DNA from: Neoarius graeffei
Lineage: Eukaryota; Chordata; Actinopteri; Siluriformes; Ariidae
Assembly (NCBI RefSeq): GCF_027579695.1
Contig: NC_083572.1
Location: forward strand, 19,299,421 to 19,363,420
Direction: 5' to 3'
DNA length: 64,000 nt
Part shown: positions 10,901 to 21,513 of the stretch, one piece after another
Layout of the letters: every line of letters begins with the position of its first letter
How positions within the stretch are numbered: position 1 is the first letter of the stretch
Notes under the pieces: model-generated
Seen by the model: the letters and a program-made list of their open reading frames with translations, nothing else
The model's database searches: none
What the model was told of the DNA's origin: nothing
Program-made: the position numbers and the translations under genes

Positions 10901-13900
10901 TTAAGAAAATGAAACATTTTTATTTAACATAAGGAATATTCAAGTTGATAAAGAATAGGGAAATATATAAAATAAAATTTTCATTGAATCGAATCATGAA
11001 TTGGGTGAATCGTTACATGCTAGGTTTCTATCGTAGCAGTTCATTTACAGGGTGTTTGATGGACATGCTGCATAAAAAATATTGTTATTTAACAAAGAGA
11101 AATATATAATCTTTTAGATGGTAAAGGTTTCTGTTAGGAGATATTTATCTAACATTTATAGAAGGAGTCTCCAATGTTGGTCTTTTGTAACAGTCAGTTT
11201 TCCACAATGGGGGAATCTTCAGGACAGAGAACTTTCTGCTTTTCTGTGCCTTCTGTTTTCTTTTCAAGTTATGTTTTTGTCCTATTACTTCACAAAGAAG
11301 AAATAGAGAGGCTGGTGAGGGAACGGCTGTTCATGGTAGATGCTATAATGTAAGTGAAAACAGGAACTAAGTCATATTCCATAAGATTAAACATAACTAT
11401 ATGCTATATAGTATAACGGATTTAAAAAAAAAAAGTATACCTTTCATTGCGAAATGTAAAGTTGTGATCGTGTAAGAGTAATAAAATGCTTTGGGATGTG
11501 CTGTTTTAAATGTTTATTGAACAAATTGAACTGTCGCCATTGTCTTTCTGTTCTCACACATTAAAAATCAAATGGTTAGAGATTTGGTGGAAAAATATTA
11601 GTGTGTTGTTGAATCATGGAAAGATTATTTTATCTAATGTTTTAAACTTTTCATCTGCCGTCCCTAACGCACATTTCACCTGCTCGAGGTCACGTTTTAT
11701 TTGGTCATTCATGTCAGAGGGACAACAATGTTGTAACCCCCCAAAAATAAGGTCATTTAAGTGATGTTTTTCCTATTTTCTTCCTCTTACCTCGGAAGCT
11801 AATCGTGGAGTAGGTCTGCATGGGCAGTGTGATCCTGTTGGAGAAATTACACAGACATTTAAAAACAAATTGTATGTAATATAAAGAACTCATTAAACTG
11901 GGTGACTGTAAGGCTTAAAGAAGGTTATGCTGGCAATTTTAACTAGAAGGACACTTGATAGAGTGCATACGTCCACCAAGCCACATCGTATCAACATCAA
12001 AATCCAGTCACTTGAACTTAAGATAATACTAAAAGTGGACACCAAATTTCACCCAAATCCATTCACTACTTTTTGAGTTACGTTGGGAACAGGCAAAAAA
12101 ATAAAAACATCCTAGATCTGCATATATATCTGGATTTGCATCAAAATCTAATCAATTGTTCTTTGGCCCATGGGTCACCTTTCCTCAAAATTTAATCTAA
12201 ATCTGTTCATTACTTTTTGAGTGACGTTGGGAAAAGTTAAAATAACCAACAGAGGTGTAAACATAACCTCCTCCAACAAAGTTGGTGGAAATAACAAAAC
12301 TGGGGAGGCGCTATGGCCTGATGGTTAGAGAAGCCGCTTTGGGACCAGAAGGTTCGATTCCCTAGACCAGCAGGAATGGCTAAAGTGCCCTTGAGCAAGG
12401 CACTTAACCCCTAGCTGCTCCCCAGACTGCTCTGGGTATGTTGTACATCACTCTGGATAAGATCGTCTGCTAAATGCCGTTAATGTAATGTTGTTATATA
12501 TAATCTGATTAAAATGAGTTCATGAGAAAGACAAGTCATGGGGAAAAACTTGCTTTAACATCAGTAAAGCTTCATGTACTGACTAAATTATTTGTTAATA
12601 CTGTGATAGAGCTTCATTTCTTTGTGTTAGTGGATTGCCCTAAATCCAATTCAACTCCTTTTCAATCAGATTTCAAAGTTACTCATGGTTGGATTTGTTC
12701 AAGGTCAGAACAAAAATAAGCGAGAGAGAAAGAGCAGTCCTCCTGCCTCCTTTCAGACAAACCCATCTCCTACCTGCTCTCTTCTCCCTCCAGCAGCTTC
12801 CTGTAGGTGGCGATCTCCACATCGAGGGCCATCTTGACATTGAGCAGGTCCTGGTACTCACGCAGGTGTCGTGCCATCTCATCCTTCATGTTTGCGATCT
12901 CAGCCTCCAGCCGAGCAATTGTGTCCTGGAAGCCGGCAGCCTCGCGTCCATGTCGGTCCTCCAAGTCGTGCATCTGCCTCATCAGAGACTCGTTCTGGGG
13001 ATCAGAAACAGCAATGACATTAATGCAGAGGTATGATTGTAGCAGGCATTATTAATGAGCCATGTTATAAACATACCGTGCCCTTCAGTGAGTCGATCTC
13101 ACAGGTGTAGGACTGAATCTGGTGTCGGTACTCCATGGTCTCTAGCTTGGCCTGCTTCAGGGCTTCGTTGTTCTTGGATACGGCTTGGTTCAAATCTGAC
13201 ACCTGGGGGTCAAAAACAAAGGGGGGGGGGGCATTAACTTATCTTCATTAGAGGATGAAATTTATACTTTATTTTTCTAACCAATGAGATTTTGATATAG
13301 AAATTCTTTATGCATTGGTGCCCTGTTGGTTTTTTGTTTATTTTTTTAACATTTTTGCTCTGTCCAGGTTTTAATCATTATTATTTCAATAACAATTATT
13401 TCATATATTTTAGTAATGTGACTAATAAAATTATTCATGAATCAACATGAAATATTTAAATAATATTGGCCGGCGTTGAGTCGTATATCAGATATATTCC
13501 ATTCAGCTAGCATGATACTGAATGAGTCGAAGACGAGTAGCTGAATGGAATATGTCTGATAGACCATGAAAAAAAGTGAGCCAATATTATTATTAGTATT
13601 ATTATTACTATTATACATACACACTCTCTTCATATCAGCATTCTTAAACACCAATGCTAGTTTACCCATGACTCGGTGCTGTTAGTGTGGCAGTCCCTTT
13701 ACCTTCCAGCTGGTGTAGCAGTAGTGTTAGCGAAGGCCAACGCTAGCTTACCCGTGACTCGGTGCTGTTAGCGTGGCAGTCCTGTTACCTTCCAGCTAGC
13801 ACAACAGTAGCAAAGGCCAACACTAGCTTACCCATGACTCAGTGCTGTTAGGGCAGCAGTCCCGTTATCTTCCAGCTGGTGTAGCCATCGCAAAGGCCAA

Positions 13901-15207
13901 CACTAGCTTACCCGTGACTCGGTGCTGTTAGAGTGGCAGTCCTGTTACCTTCCAGCTGGTGTAGCAGTCGCGAAGGCCAACACTAGCTTACCCGTGACTC
14001 GGTGCTGTTAGCACGGCAGTCCTGTTACCTTCCAGCCAGCATAGCAGTAGCGAAGGCCAACACTAGCTTACCCGTGACTCGGTGCTGTTAGCGTGGCAGT
14101 CCTGTTACCTTCCAGCTAGTACAGCAGTAGCAAAGGCCAACACTAGCTTACCCGTGACTCGGTGCTGTTAGTGTGGCAGTCCCGTTACCTTCCAGCCGGC
14201 ATAGCAATAGCGAAGGCCAACGCTAGCTTACCCGTGACTCGGTGCTGTTAGTGCGGCAGTGCAGTTACCTTCCAGTTGGTGTAGTGTTAACGAAGGCCAA
14301 TGCTAGCATAGTCAAGCTGATTTATTATTATTATTTTCCCTGTGTAATTTACTTAGTTACTTTTAAACTCAACATTGACAATTACACACAACAGAGCGAG
14401 CTGGCAGCCAAAATTCTCTCAAAATCTTCCGCTTTTAATGAAGCAAACCTCGCGGCCATGTTTGTTTACAAACTGTCACAGTCACTCGCTAGCGTGGAAG
14501 TTTTCCGCCTCTGATGTGTCTCTTTTCCAGTTTTTCGATGTCCATCGGTATGTTTTTCTCTTGTAAATATGCATGAAGAATATCTAATGTTTTGATAGCT
14601 TTTCAGGTGTTCAGCATGTCTTCAGCTTCAGATTTTAGTTCATTTATTTAGTGTTTAATTATAGCATAGCTAATCCTAGCAGTAGCACTGGATTAGCCTT
14701 GTCTTCTCTCTTTCTCGGCCGACAAAGAAATTATTCTGCGCATGCGCAGTAGAAAAGTTTTGTCACCGGATCTTCGCATGAGCTCTGATGTGTGATGTCA
14801 TGTTGTCTTGACAACATGCAACACTGTAACAATATTGCACGCTCATTCTCCATTGGGACGAGTGGAGTAATACATGGAGGATAAGCGATATGATAACAAT
14901 ATTGCATGCTGTCAATAAACCCACTAGAAGGGACTAGAATACATGTTTTTATTCCATGGAAAAAGTGGCCTGTATGTATAATAATACATTATACATCCGC
15001 CAGCTAGTTTAATAGGAACACCTGCAATGCATATCTGCACACTCATGCAATCATGTGGTAGCAGTTTAATACATAAAATCATGCAGATACAGGTCAAGAG
15101 CTTCATTTAATGTTCACATCAATCATCAGAATGAGGGAGGAAATATCTCGGCATGGTTGTTAGGTGCCAGACGGGCTGGTTTTTCATGCCTCATAATAGA
15201 GAATAGT

Positions 15208-15238
<31 letters not shown>

Positions 15239-18200
15239 GGGGGGGGGAGTGGACAGAAATGCCCTCTTGATGAGAGAGGTCAGAAGAGAATGGCCAGAAT
15301 GTTTCAAGCTGACCGGAAGTTATACAGTAACTCAAATAACCACTCCTTACAACCATGCTGAGCAGAAAAGCATCTCAGAATAAGGTGACTGGACTACACG
15401 AGCAGGGTTCCACTCCTGTTAACCAAAGAACCAGAATCTGAAGCTACAGTGAGCACAGACCCATCAAAACTCACCAGATGAGGCGTACAGGTGTGCCTAT
15501 TAAAACGGATGGTGAGTGTATATATATTGTAATATGTAAATCATCCTAATTTTAGTGTCTATTCAAGATTTTAGTCTCTCTCTCACTCCCTTCATTTCTA
15601 TTTGGCCTGCGCCCCGATCCCCAAACCTCAAACACATGAATGGCTTTTGTGTCTATATTGATATTAACTGAGAGAAAAGATTTAACTGTTCGGTTTTGTT
15701 ATCTACTTTTCCTTACCTTCGACTTGTACCAGTCTTCGGCCTCTGAGATGTTCTTGGCGGCAATGGCCTCGTACTGAGAACGAATGTCTCTCAGGGCGCC
15801 GGTCAGATCAGGCTTGGACATGTCCATCTGGATCTGCACCTGAGTCTCTTGCATCTGAGCCTGCAGCTCACGGATCTCCTAAACCGAGAGAAATGACGAG
15901 ATGAGTGTGTGTTAATGAGTTTGGTGATCTCACTCATAAACACACTTTTGCATATCTGCATTTTTCATGTTGTATAGAAGGAAAGACTGTACTGCAATCT
16001 CCAGGAACAGATACAGCTTCAGAATTGCATTCTAATAGGTTTACACAGTCAGTCATATTTTAATTGTTTAGCTAACTGGCTCATAATCATAATGTTTTTT
16101 TCATTGCATCTGGTGCAGTATGTTTCTAAACCTGTATTTAGTGGCAGATTTATTAGTCTAATTTTATCCATATTTAGTTGGAGTATTTAAAAGATTAGAA
16201 CTCAGTGCAATGGTGGTGTAGTGATTAGCACTGTCGCTTCACAGCAAAAAGGTTCTGGGTTCAAGCCCAGTAGCTGCCGGGGGCCTTTCTGTATGGAGTT
16301 TGCATGTTCTCCCCGTGTCTGTGTGGGGTTGCTCCGGTTTCACCCACAGTCCAAAGACATGCAGGTTAGGCTAAACGGTGGCTCTAAATTGACCGTGAAT
16401 GTGAGTGTGAGTGGTTGTGTGTCTCTATGCATCAGCACTGCGATGACCTGGCGACTTGTCCAGGGTGTACCCTGCCTCTCGCCCATAGTCAGCTGGGATA
16501 GGCTCCAGCTTGCCCGTGACCCTGTACAGGATAAGCAGTTACGGATAATGGCTGGACAGAACTCACTGGAACTTGATTGTGTCTTATTCATTCATTATCT
16601 CATTATCTCTAGCCGCTTTATCCTGTTCTACAGGGTTGCAGGCAAGCTGGAGCCTATCCCAGCTGACTACGGGTGAAAGGCGGGGTACACCCTGGACAAG
16701 TCACCAGGTCATCACAGGGCTGACACATAGACACAGACAACCATTCACACTCACATTCACACCTACGGTCAATTTAGAGTCACCAGTTAACCTAACCTGC
16801 ATGTCTTTGGACTGTGGGGGAAACCGGAGCACCCGGAGGAAACCCACGCGGATACGGGGAGAACATGCAAACTCCGCACGGAAAGGCCCTCGCCAGCCAC
16901 GGGGCTCGAACCCGGACCTTCTTGCTGTGAGGCGACAGCGCTAACCACTACACCACCATGCCGCCTGATTGTGTCTTATTTTGAGTCAAAGAATTATACA
17001 TACGTATGAAAGAATAAAGGATGATAATGGAAGAAAAAAAATTTTGCTGAATTAAAATGATAAACCGAAACTCATACGATCAGTTGTGATAAGTATCTGC
17101 TGCTTCGAAGAAATCATTGTGTGTGTATGTGGGCTGATCTGACCTCCTCATGGATCTTCTTGAGGAAGGCTATTTCCTCTTGCAGAGTTTCGATGCGTCT
17201 CTCAAGGTCCAAACGAGCAAGTGTGGCTGCATCAACATCCTGTTTTCAGGGAACATTCAATATCGTTTTTGCTGAATTATGAATTTTGTATTTATATGTT
17301 ACACAATACACACTGTAATAATAATTCCAAAGGAGGAGTTATGTTTGCTAGTCAGACTTACAGCTCTGAATGCTGCAAGGTTGTTCTCGGCCTCCTCTCT
17401 CTGTGTAATCTCCTCCTGAAGCCTGCAGTCAGAGACAATACACAGATCTTAAAAGCCACTTCCTTCTTTTCCTTTTATAGAGATGGCAGCCTTCTTGCTG
17501 TCTCAGAATATACACAGATTACCCCATCCAACTGGAAGTAGGGCCAAAGATGTCTTGATGTTTAATCCTGAATAGGAAAAAAAGCTCTGGTGATCTAAAC
17601 TCTGTCAGTGACTGCCTTTATTAGACTAGACCTTAAGTCAAGTAAGTAGTGTGTTGGTTTATAACGAGGAAGGTAAGACCAGAGTAAATGCAAATTCACC
17701 TACGCCGAGAGAGCTATAATTCCTTTTCCACACCTAACACTGAAAGTTAATCCCTCTTGTGTGTTTCCTACTCGTCTGTCTCTCACCAAACAGAACTGCA
17801 GAACTAAACAGCAGGAGCTCAGGGCCCTATGAATATAAATGCGTTCTGACACAGACCTAACCTCTGAGGGCATTCACGTGACCGTTTTACAGACAAAAAT
17901 AACCCAGTTTTGATAAGCTTATGACTCTTCTGACCTCTTCTAGTCTCTGGCTCTTCTAAAATAGACTTCAGTGGCATCTACAAAAACAGACTGTTGTCAT
18001 TTTCTCAGCAGTAGAGGAAGCATGCTGGTGCATACTCAAAATATACGTTGTGCTCTCTGCTTTGGCTGCTGTAATAGTCTCTGTTGATCAAGTTCATCTA
18101 TCTGTTCTAATGTATCTTCTGTAATTAAGTGGATTTATTAACTACGCCTCACCTGAGTTTGAGTTTCTGCAAGTCATCAGCCAGGTTGTCCCGCTCCACT

Positions 18201-18730
18201 TCAACTCGGGACCTCTGATTGGTCACGACCTCTATCTGGCGCCTGAGTTCCCTCATCTCCTCCTCATAGAGGTCAGCAATACGTGTAGGCTCTCGGCCCC
18301 GCAGTCGCTCCACTTCCACAGTCAGAGCCTGGTTCTGCTGCTCGAGGAAGCGCACCTTCTCAATGTAGCTGGCAAAGCGGTCGTTCAGGTGCTGCAGCTC
18401 AGCCTTCTCGTTGGTGCGTGTCTGCAGGAACTCCTGGTTGAGGGCATCGGCCAGGCTGAAGTCCAATGTCTCACCCAAGCCAGCGGCATAGGAGCGGGAG
18501 ATGCCTGCTGAAAGAGCAGGGATGCCATAGGAAGATGCGCGGTAGCTGGTGTAGCCTGGTGACGAAGTTGCTGTCTTGGTGACCTCATAGACCCGTGAGC
18601 TGACATGTGAGCCCCCGGAGCCACGGCCAAGCATTGAGGAGCGGGTAATAGGGGTTGCGGTGTAGCTGGGCCCGCCGAAGGCGCGGCGGTATGAAGAGGA
18701 CTGGGAGGAGGCGTAAGAGGCGCGGCTCAT
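7916..18730 (-). CDS. des: des (desmin), complete nine-exon gene
   Basis: Muscle type III intermediate-filament protein that links Z-discs, sarcolemma and nuclei (family knowledge). Coding exons on the - strand: 18730-18153, 17422-17362, 17239-17144, 15878-15717, 13202-13077, 12994-12774, 11834-11791, 9992-9904, 7957-7916. Their lengths are 578, 61, 96, 162, 126, 221, 44, 89 and 42 nt, all with GT-AG borders and compatible phases, giving 472 residues. The head (1 to ~105) is Ser/Tyr/Arg-rich and starts MSRASYASS. The rod starts with [19 protein letters not shown] (115-133) and ends [12 protein letters not shown] (404-415). The tail is 57 residues and contains [21 protein letters not shown] after coil 1A and the tail motif favour desmin over vimentin or peripherin. 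I cannot tell which teleost desmin duplicate it is. Confidence 0.95.
7958..8221. other. des intron 8, 3' part
   Basis: Intronic sequence between the Tc1 insertion and exon 9. Nothing else is recognised. Confidence 0.4.
8222..9833 (+). mobile_element. Tc1-like transposon, near-complete, 1612 bp
   Basis: The element starts CAGTGGTGCTTGAAAG and ends with its inverted complement, with TIRs of about 210 bp and flanking TA dinucleotides (8220-8221, 9834-9835). It sits in des intron 8, opposite to des transcription. It encodes one transposase frame interrupted by a single stop. The long TIRs and internal repeats fit an IR/DR-type Tc1 family. Confidence 0.95.
8589..9611 (+). pseudogene. Tc1 transposase with one in-frame nonsense codon
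   Basis: The frame from ATG 8589 to TGA 9609-9611 is 341 codons, the usual Tc1 size, and is uninterrupted except for TGA at 9072-9074 (codon 162). The N-terminal part is a paired-like HTH region beginning [13 protein letters not shown]. Catalytic motifs are WTDETKIE (first Asp, ~152), [10 protein letters not shown] (second Asp, ~243) and [11 protein letters not shown] (Glu), with 34 residues between the second Asp and the Glu (DD34E). The stop sits where relatives usually have an Arg CGA codon, so one CpG transition could explain it. No frameshift is seen, so the copy is recently inactivated. Confidence 0.93.
9904..9992 (-). CDS. des: des exon 8 (tail)
   Basis: 89 nt encoding (E)[16 protein letters not shown] followed by [13 protein letters not shown]. 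The acceptor is ttacacag and the donor is GAG|gtataa. It is two codons longer than the corresponding human exon as I remember it. Confidence 0.93.
10420..11022. mobile_element. hAT-like MITE in des intron 7
   Basis: A ~600-bp AT-rich segment bounded by inverted termini TAGGCATGTAATGAT and (inverted) TAGCATGTAACGATTCAC. Internally it has the ATCGAATC-type motifs common in fish hAT MITEs. The flanking 8-mers match at 6 of 8 positions, consistent with an old 8-bp target duplication. There is no coding capacity. Confidence 0.65.
11023..11790. other. des intron 7, remainder
   Basis: AT-rich intronic sequence with no recognised exon or repeat. Confidence 0.35.
11791..11834 (-). CDS. des: des exon 7 (rod end/tail start)
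   Basis: 44 nt, exactly the conserved length of this exon. Encodes [14 protein letters not shown] with a split Arg before and a split Glu after. The donor is gtaag. Confidence 0.93.
11960..12290. repeat. Dispersed fish repeat, class unknown
   Basis: A segment with two internal copies of a CACTACTTTTTGAGTTACGTTGGGA-type motif (about 12061-12090 and 12205-12235). It ends in a CCTCCxxCAAxGxxGGTGG motif. The segment at 20490-20720 carries the matching CCTCCACCAAGGAGGTTATG and appears to be from the same family. I recognise the motif from fish intergenic DNA but cannot name the class. Confidence 0.4.
12299..12492 (+). mobile_element. tRNA-derived SINE, family B
   Basis: The head has a Pol III A-box-like TGGCCTGATGG and a B-box GGTTCGATTCC. 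The tail is CTCTGGATAAGATCGTCTGC with TAAATGCCGTTAATGTAATG, the LINE-like 3' tail common to several fish SINEs. Related copies are at 21044-21252 (-) and 47566-47745 (+). Confidence 0.8.
12774..12994 (-). CDS. des: des exon 6 (coil 2B end)
   Basis: 221 nt. Encodes [20 protein letters not shown] through [20 protein letters not shown] to LLEGEESR, the helix-termination motif of intermediate filaments. The last Arg codon is split across the intron. Confidence 0.96.
13077..13202 (-). CDS. des: des exon 5 (coil 2)
   Basis: 126 nt, the conserved length. Encodes [20 protein letters not shown] followed by [20 protein letters not shown] and GT. The borders are cccag and gtatgt. Confidence 0.95.
13459..13591. 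repeat. Imperfect hairpin in des intron 4
   Basis: Outer arms AATAATATTGGC (13459-13470) and its complement (13580-13591) enclose a second inverted pair built on CATTCCATTCAGCT-like sequence (about 13495-13560). The whole could fold into one stem-loop of ~133 nt, probably a MITE end. Confidence 0.6.
13651..14306. repeat. Minisatellite, ~80-bp unit x about 8
   Basis: The unit is anchored by CCCGTGACTCGGTGCTGTTA and CCTTCCAGCTGGTGTAGCAG. The period is 80 bp in the clean copies (86 in the first). Units differ by scattered substitutions, mostly C/T and A/G. It lies in des intron 4. Confidence 0.95.
14307..14999. other. des intron 4, remainder
   Basis: Contains a 20-bp palindrome CATGTTGTCTTGACAACATG at 14799-14818 and a CTGCGCATGCGCAG palindrome near 14736-14749. 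With the hairpin at 13459-13591 and the minisatellite, this may be one composite DNA element of about 1.4 kb, but I could not define its termini. Confidence 0.35.
15000..15525 (+). mobile_element. Non-autonomous Tc1-like relic
   Basis: Contains the family-typical CTTGATGAGAGAGGTCAGAA and GAGCAGAAAAGCATCTCAGA segments and ends with CAGGTGTGCCTATTAAAACG followed by GATGGTGAGTG. Compared with full relatives it has lost most of the transposase. A (GT)n(G)n run lies inside at 15206-15247. It is in des intron 4. Confidence 0.75.
15206..15247. repeat. (GT)n(G)n low-complexity run
   Basis: GT dinucleotides are followed by 26 consecutive G residues. Assembly accuracy of this run is doubtful. Confidence 0.9.
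15717..15878 (-). CDS. des: des exon 4 (linker/coil 2)
   Basis: 162 nt. Encodes [20 protein letters not shown] through [20 protein letters not shown] to KSK. The donor is gtaagg. Confidence 0.96.
16208..16556 (+). mobile_element. tRNA-derived SINE, family A (forward)
   Basis: The head GTGGTGTAGTGATTAGCAC with a B-box-like GGTTCAAGCCC is followed by the conserved body (CAAAGACATGCAGGTTAGG) and tail (CAGCTGGGATAGGCTCCAGC). It lies in des intron 3, tail-to-tail with an inverted copy. Confidence 0.92.
16590..16964 (-). mobile_element. tRNA-derived SINE, family A (reverse)
   Basis: A full-length inverted copy that ends at the head complement ACCACTACACCACCATGCCG. With the preceding copy it forms an ~350-bp inverted repeat with a ~33-bp spacer inside des pre-mRNA. 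Confidence 0.93.
17144..17239 (-). CDS. des: des exon 3 (coil 1B/L12)
   Basis: 96 nt. Encodes [20 protein letters not shown] then [12 protein letters not shown], with phase-0 borders. Confidence 0.96.
17362..17422 (-). CDS. des: des exon 2 (coil 1B)
   Basis: 61 nt. Encodes [20 protein letters not shown] after a split Arg. The donor is gtaagt. Confidence 0.96.
17423..18152. other. des intron 1
   Basis: A 730-bp intron with no transposon recognised. Intron 1 of desmin genes can hold muscle enhancer elements (general knowledge), but I did not identify a specific site. Confidence 0.4.
18153..18730 (-). CDS. des: des exon 1 (head, coil 1A, coil 1B start)
   Basis: 578 nt from ATG 18730-18728 to donor AG|gtgagg. 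It encodes the Ser/Tyr/Arg-rich head ([10 protein letters not shown] at 11-20, [13 protein letters not shown] at 89-101) and the coil 1A consensus. This ATG is chosen because MSRASY matches the start of other desmins. An in-frame ATG 12 codons upstream (18766) adds an unconserved MCECVWPRH leader. Confidence 0.96.
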
Positions 18731-18801
18731 TTTGGAAGGATGGCGTGGCCACACACACTCACACAAGAGAGGAACGAGGACAGGAGTGAGGGGACGATGA
18801 G

Positions 18802-18820
18802 CAGCTGTGGCTATTTGTAG
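18802..18820 (-). promoter_or_regulatory. Putative des proximal promoter: E-box and MEF2/TATA-like site
   Basis: About 70-90 nt upstream of the des ATG lie a CAGCTG E-box (18802-18807) and, on the - strand, CTACAAATAG (18820-18811), one base from the MEF2 consensus CTAWAAATAG. Muscle desmin promoters use MyoD and MEF2 sites (general knowledge). The position also suits a TATA-like function. The transcription start is not known. Confidence 0.45.
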
Positions 18821-20489
18821 AAGTCAGGCCCTCTTTGTGGATCCCCCTCCCTAAAGGCTTTTGGACAATCCCATCTCATCCCCTCCCATCACATAGTTTT
18901 CAACCTTTTCTCTCCTTTCTCCAGTCTGAACCTTCTCTATTTCCAACATCTTCCATGATTTTTCATTTCTGCTGCTCCCTTTCTCTGCTTTTCTAGTTCC
19001 CTGTAGCTGTCCTTTGGCCCTTGTCAAGTGTGTAACCACCTGATTGGGTGTGGATTTCAGTTCAGGAATATACAGAGGTTTATATCATCATGGTGAGAAA
19101 AAATGTATGCATCATATGAACCACTGGAGTATCAAATCATTTTGTTTAGCCTACGACAAATCTTTTCCTAATTTCTTAGTAATTATTATTATTATTATTA
19201 TTATTATTATTTTGGATGGGCATACTTGATACAGATTGCCGGCACTTATCTCCGTTTATTTCTCATTCCCTTAAAAGGATTACACAGTGATTTCATGCAA
19301 CAAACCACAGCTTGGTAGCTGGATTTTTAATGAGCAAGAACATCAACATCCCACATCTTGCTATTCTGATGTTCTGACATCATAGCCTGTGGATGCACCA
19401 GTTGCATCTTAGACAGCTCCATTCTCACACTGGTTAGGCAGAGCTACTGAATTCAGCACTCAAGGCTGATGGTGAAGTCCGATCGACCTGCCTTAAAAAG
19501 GAAAGGCATGAGGCAGAAAAGAAGTGTGATGTGTGTCTCTGAGAAGAGCGAGATTTATGTGCCTCGGCTTCATCTTCTGTAAACACAGGGTGCTGCTAAT
19601 GATGCTATTTGTCATGATGCATCTATGGACGATGATCTCACCTGAGAGGGAGTAAAGATGCACAACAATGATGGACTCACAGGTCAAGTGAGATACTAGC
19701 AGGAGCTCAGAATTGATGCTTGGGCATTCAAAGCAAGGAGTACCAATCTGGACCCATCAGTGCGTGTGTTTAATCTGAATTTAATGCCTATGGCACATTC
19801 AGTGAATGTAATGATCAAATAAGGTTGGACCAGCCAATAGGAATAGTTCACCACAAGCAATAGTCTATTTATAGGCATTCAGGGAAAACACATTGGAATT
19901 AGGTTGTTACACAGACTTCTCTGGAAGCTTTCAAACAGAGACCCAGATCAGAGGTGACAGAGGATATAAACTGGCTCTCTGTCTTTCCCTCCCTCAATCT
20001 CTCTCTTACATCCCCCCTTCCGTTCCATCTCTTTCTTCTGCTCTCACCTCTATATAAGGTAGAACAAGCTTCTTATGTTTAACTTCCATAGATACAGAGG
20101 AGCTCCCTGTGAGAAACATACCAGGGTTACTCAATTTTTCAATGTGAAAATGTTTAAAATATACAGCATATGAAAAAAACCAATCAGGATTCATTTCCTA
20201 AATACTCATGCATCCCATAACTCTTTTCTAGTGACTGCAAGTTTCTCTCTTGCCTTTCTTATCATTAGTCCGAGAGCTTGTTGAGAAACTGTTTGTTATA
20301 CAACTTTCCAGTGTTTCCATGAACTTTCCATCCGCATATAATTATAGTGGTGGGGATGTTTAAGCCCTTTGCTATGGCTCTGTAGCTTTTTCCATTGAAT
20401 TGGCAACCAGGTAAACATTTCCCTGAGAACATATTTTGCAGCATTTCTATCTAGAACTTGATGTATTTAATGTAATGTTTACATATATA
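18821..20489. other. des 5' flank
   Basis: The first ~200 bp upstream are CT-rich on the + strand. An (ATT)n microsatellite is at 19181-19212. No exon or recognisable transposon was found in the rest. Confidence 0.4.
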
Positions 20490-20720
20490 TGCTTTTACCT
20501 CCACCAAGGAGGTTATGTTTTTGATGCAGTTTGTCTGGCTGGCTGTTTGTCTTCCTTTAAGCAGGATTGCGCAAAACCTACTGACCTGATTTCCATGAAA
20601 CTTGGTGGAAGGGTGTAGCATGGGCAGAGGAAGAGCCCATTGAATTTTGGAGCAAATCCAAGTCCCGGGGCAGATTTATGAATTCAGTTTCACATCCACT
20701 AATGTTGCAAGATGCGGCAT
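20490..20720. repeat. Dispersed fish repeat, class unknown (second copy)
   Basis: Begins CCTCCACCAAGGAGGTTATG and includes GATTTCCATGAAACTTGGTG. It is related in its motifs to 11960-12290. Confidence 0.4.
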
Positions 20721-20825
20721 TTGGCCTACGCTCAATAATGCTATACATCTGAAAAGTCAAGTTAGTTTATACAAAGGTACATGACAAAAGAAACAAAAGT
20801 ACATGACATGCTCAGAGAGGGGGAA

Positions 20826-21030
20826 TTTGTGACAAGTCAAGCCAAGTCAGTTTATTTGTATAGCGCTTTTAACAACAGACATTGTCGTAAAACAGCTTTC
20901 CGAAAAAGTGTTTAAACATATGAACTAAAATTAATTTATCCCTGATGAGCAAGCCTGAGGCTCCCTCAGACAACATGAGGAAGAAATCTTGAGAGGTTGA
21001 AAATCCAGTAGATGGCAGTTAGGATCATTA
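20826..21030 (-). mobile_element. L2-type LINE 3' end fragment
   Basis: On the - strand this ends TTGTTAAAAGCGCTATACAA followed by ATAAACTGACTTGGCTTGAC, matching the 3' terminus of the long L2 element at 36894-41738. The AACATGAGGAAGAAATCTTG segment is also shared. It is a 5'-truncated copy with no coding sequence. Confidence 0.8.
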
Positions 21031-21043
21031 GTGATGAAACATA

Positions 21044-21252
21044 GCCAATGTAGAAATATTGCATTATGTTAATGGTGTTTAGCAGACACTATTATCCAGA
21101 GCGACACACAACATACCCAGAGTAGCCTGGGAAGCAGTTGGGGTGTTAGGTACCTTGCTCAAGGGCACATCAACCATTCCTGCTGGCCCAGGGAATTGAA
21201 CCAGCAACCTTTTGGTCCTAAAGCTGCTTCTTGAACCATTAGGCCATGGAGC
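21044..21252 (-). mobile_element. tRNA-derived SINE, family B (reverse)
   Basis: The - strand reads a SINE head with GGTTCAATTCCC and the CTTGAGCAAGGTACCTAAC-type middle, ending in the GGATAATAGTGTCTGCTAAA tail. It is inverted relative to 12299-12492. Confidence 0.8.
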
Positions 21253-21445
21253 CAGTGAGTCCAGCTCACAATTCACATTCACAGATACCAGTAATCCTCT
21301 GGGACACACATGTAGACACACAATTCTATTAATTTTGGAAATATATCCAGACATAAGTGATTGTAGTTGCAGATTTGTCAACTATTATCCTTGGCGGAGG
21401 TCTTCACTCTCCAAGTGTCCTCCTGGTATACAGGACAAGATTTTA

Positions 21446-21513
21446 GATTAGATTAGATTAGATTAGATTAGATTAGATTAGATTAGATTAGATTAGATTA
21501 GATTAGATTAGAT
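21446..21513. repeat. (GATTA)n pentanucleotide repeat
   Basis: About 13-14 perfect GATTA units. On the - strand this is the tail of the adjacent LINE 3' end. Confidence 0.95.

Noticed and set aside
13651-14306. CRISPR-like repeat array
   Set aside because: The repeats are contiguous ~80-bp units without unique spacers in a vertebrate intron. It is a minisatellite.
18385-18630. Alternative-frame protein over des exon 1
   Set aside because: Overlaps the desmin frame, which is conserved and spliced correctly. The alternative is low-complexity.
19000-20489. Search for speg or other 2q35 neighbour exons upstream of des
   Set aside because: I saw no kinase, Ig-domain or other recognisable exon on either strand, though a weak single exon could be missed by eye.
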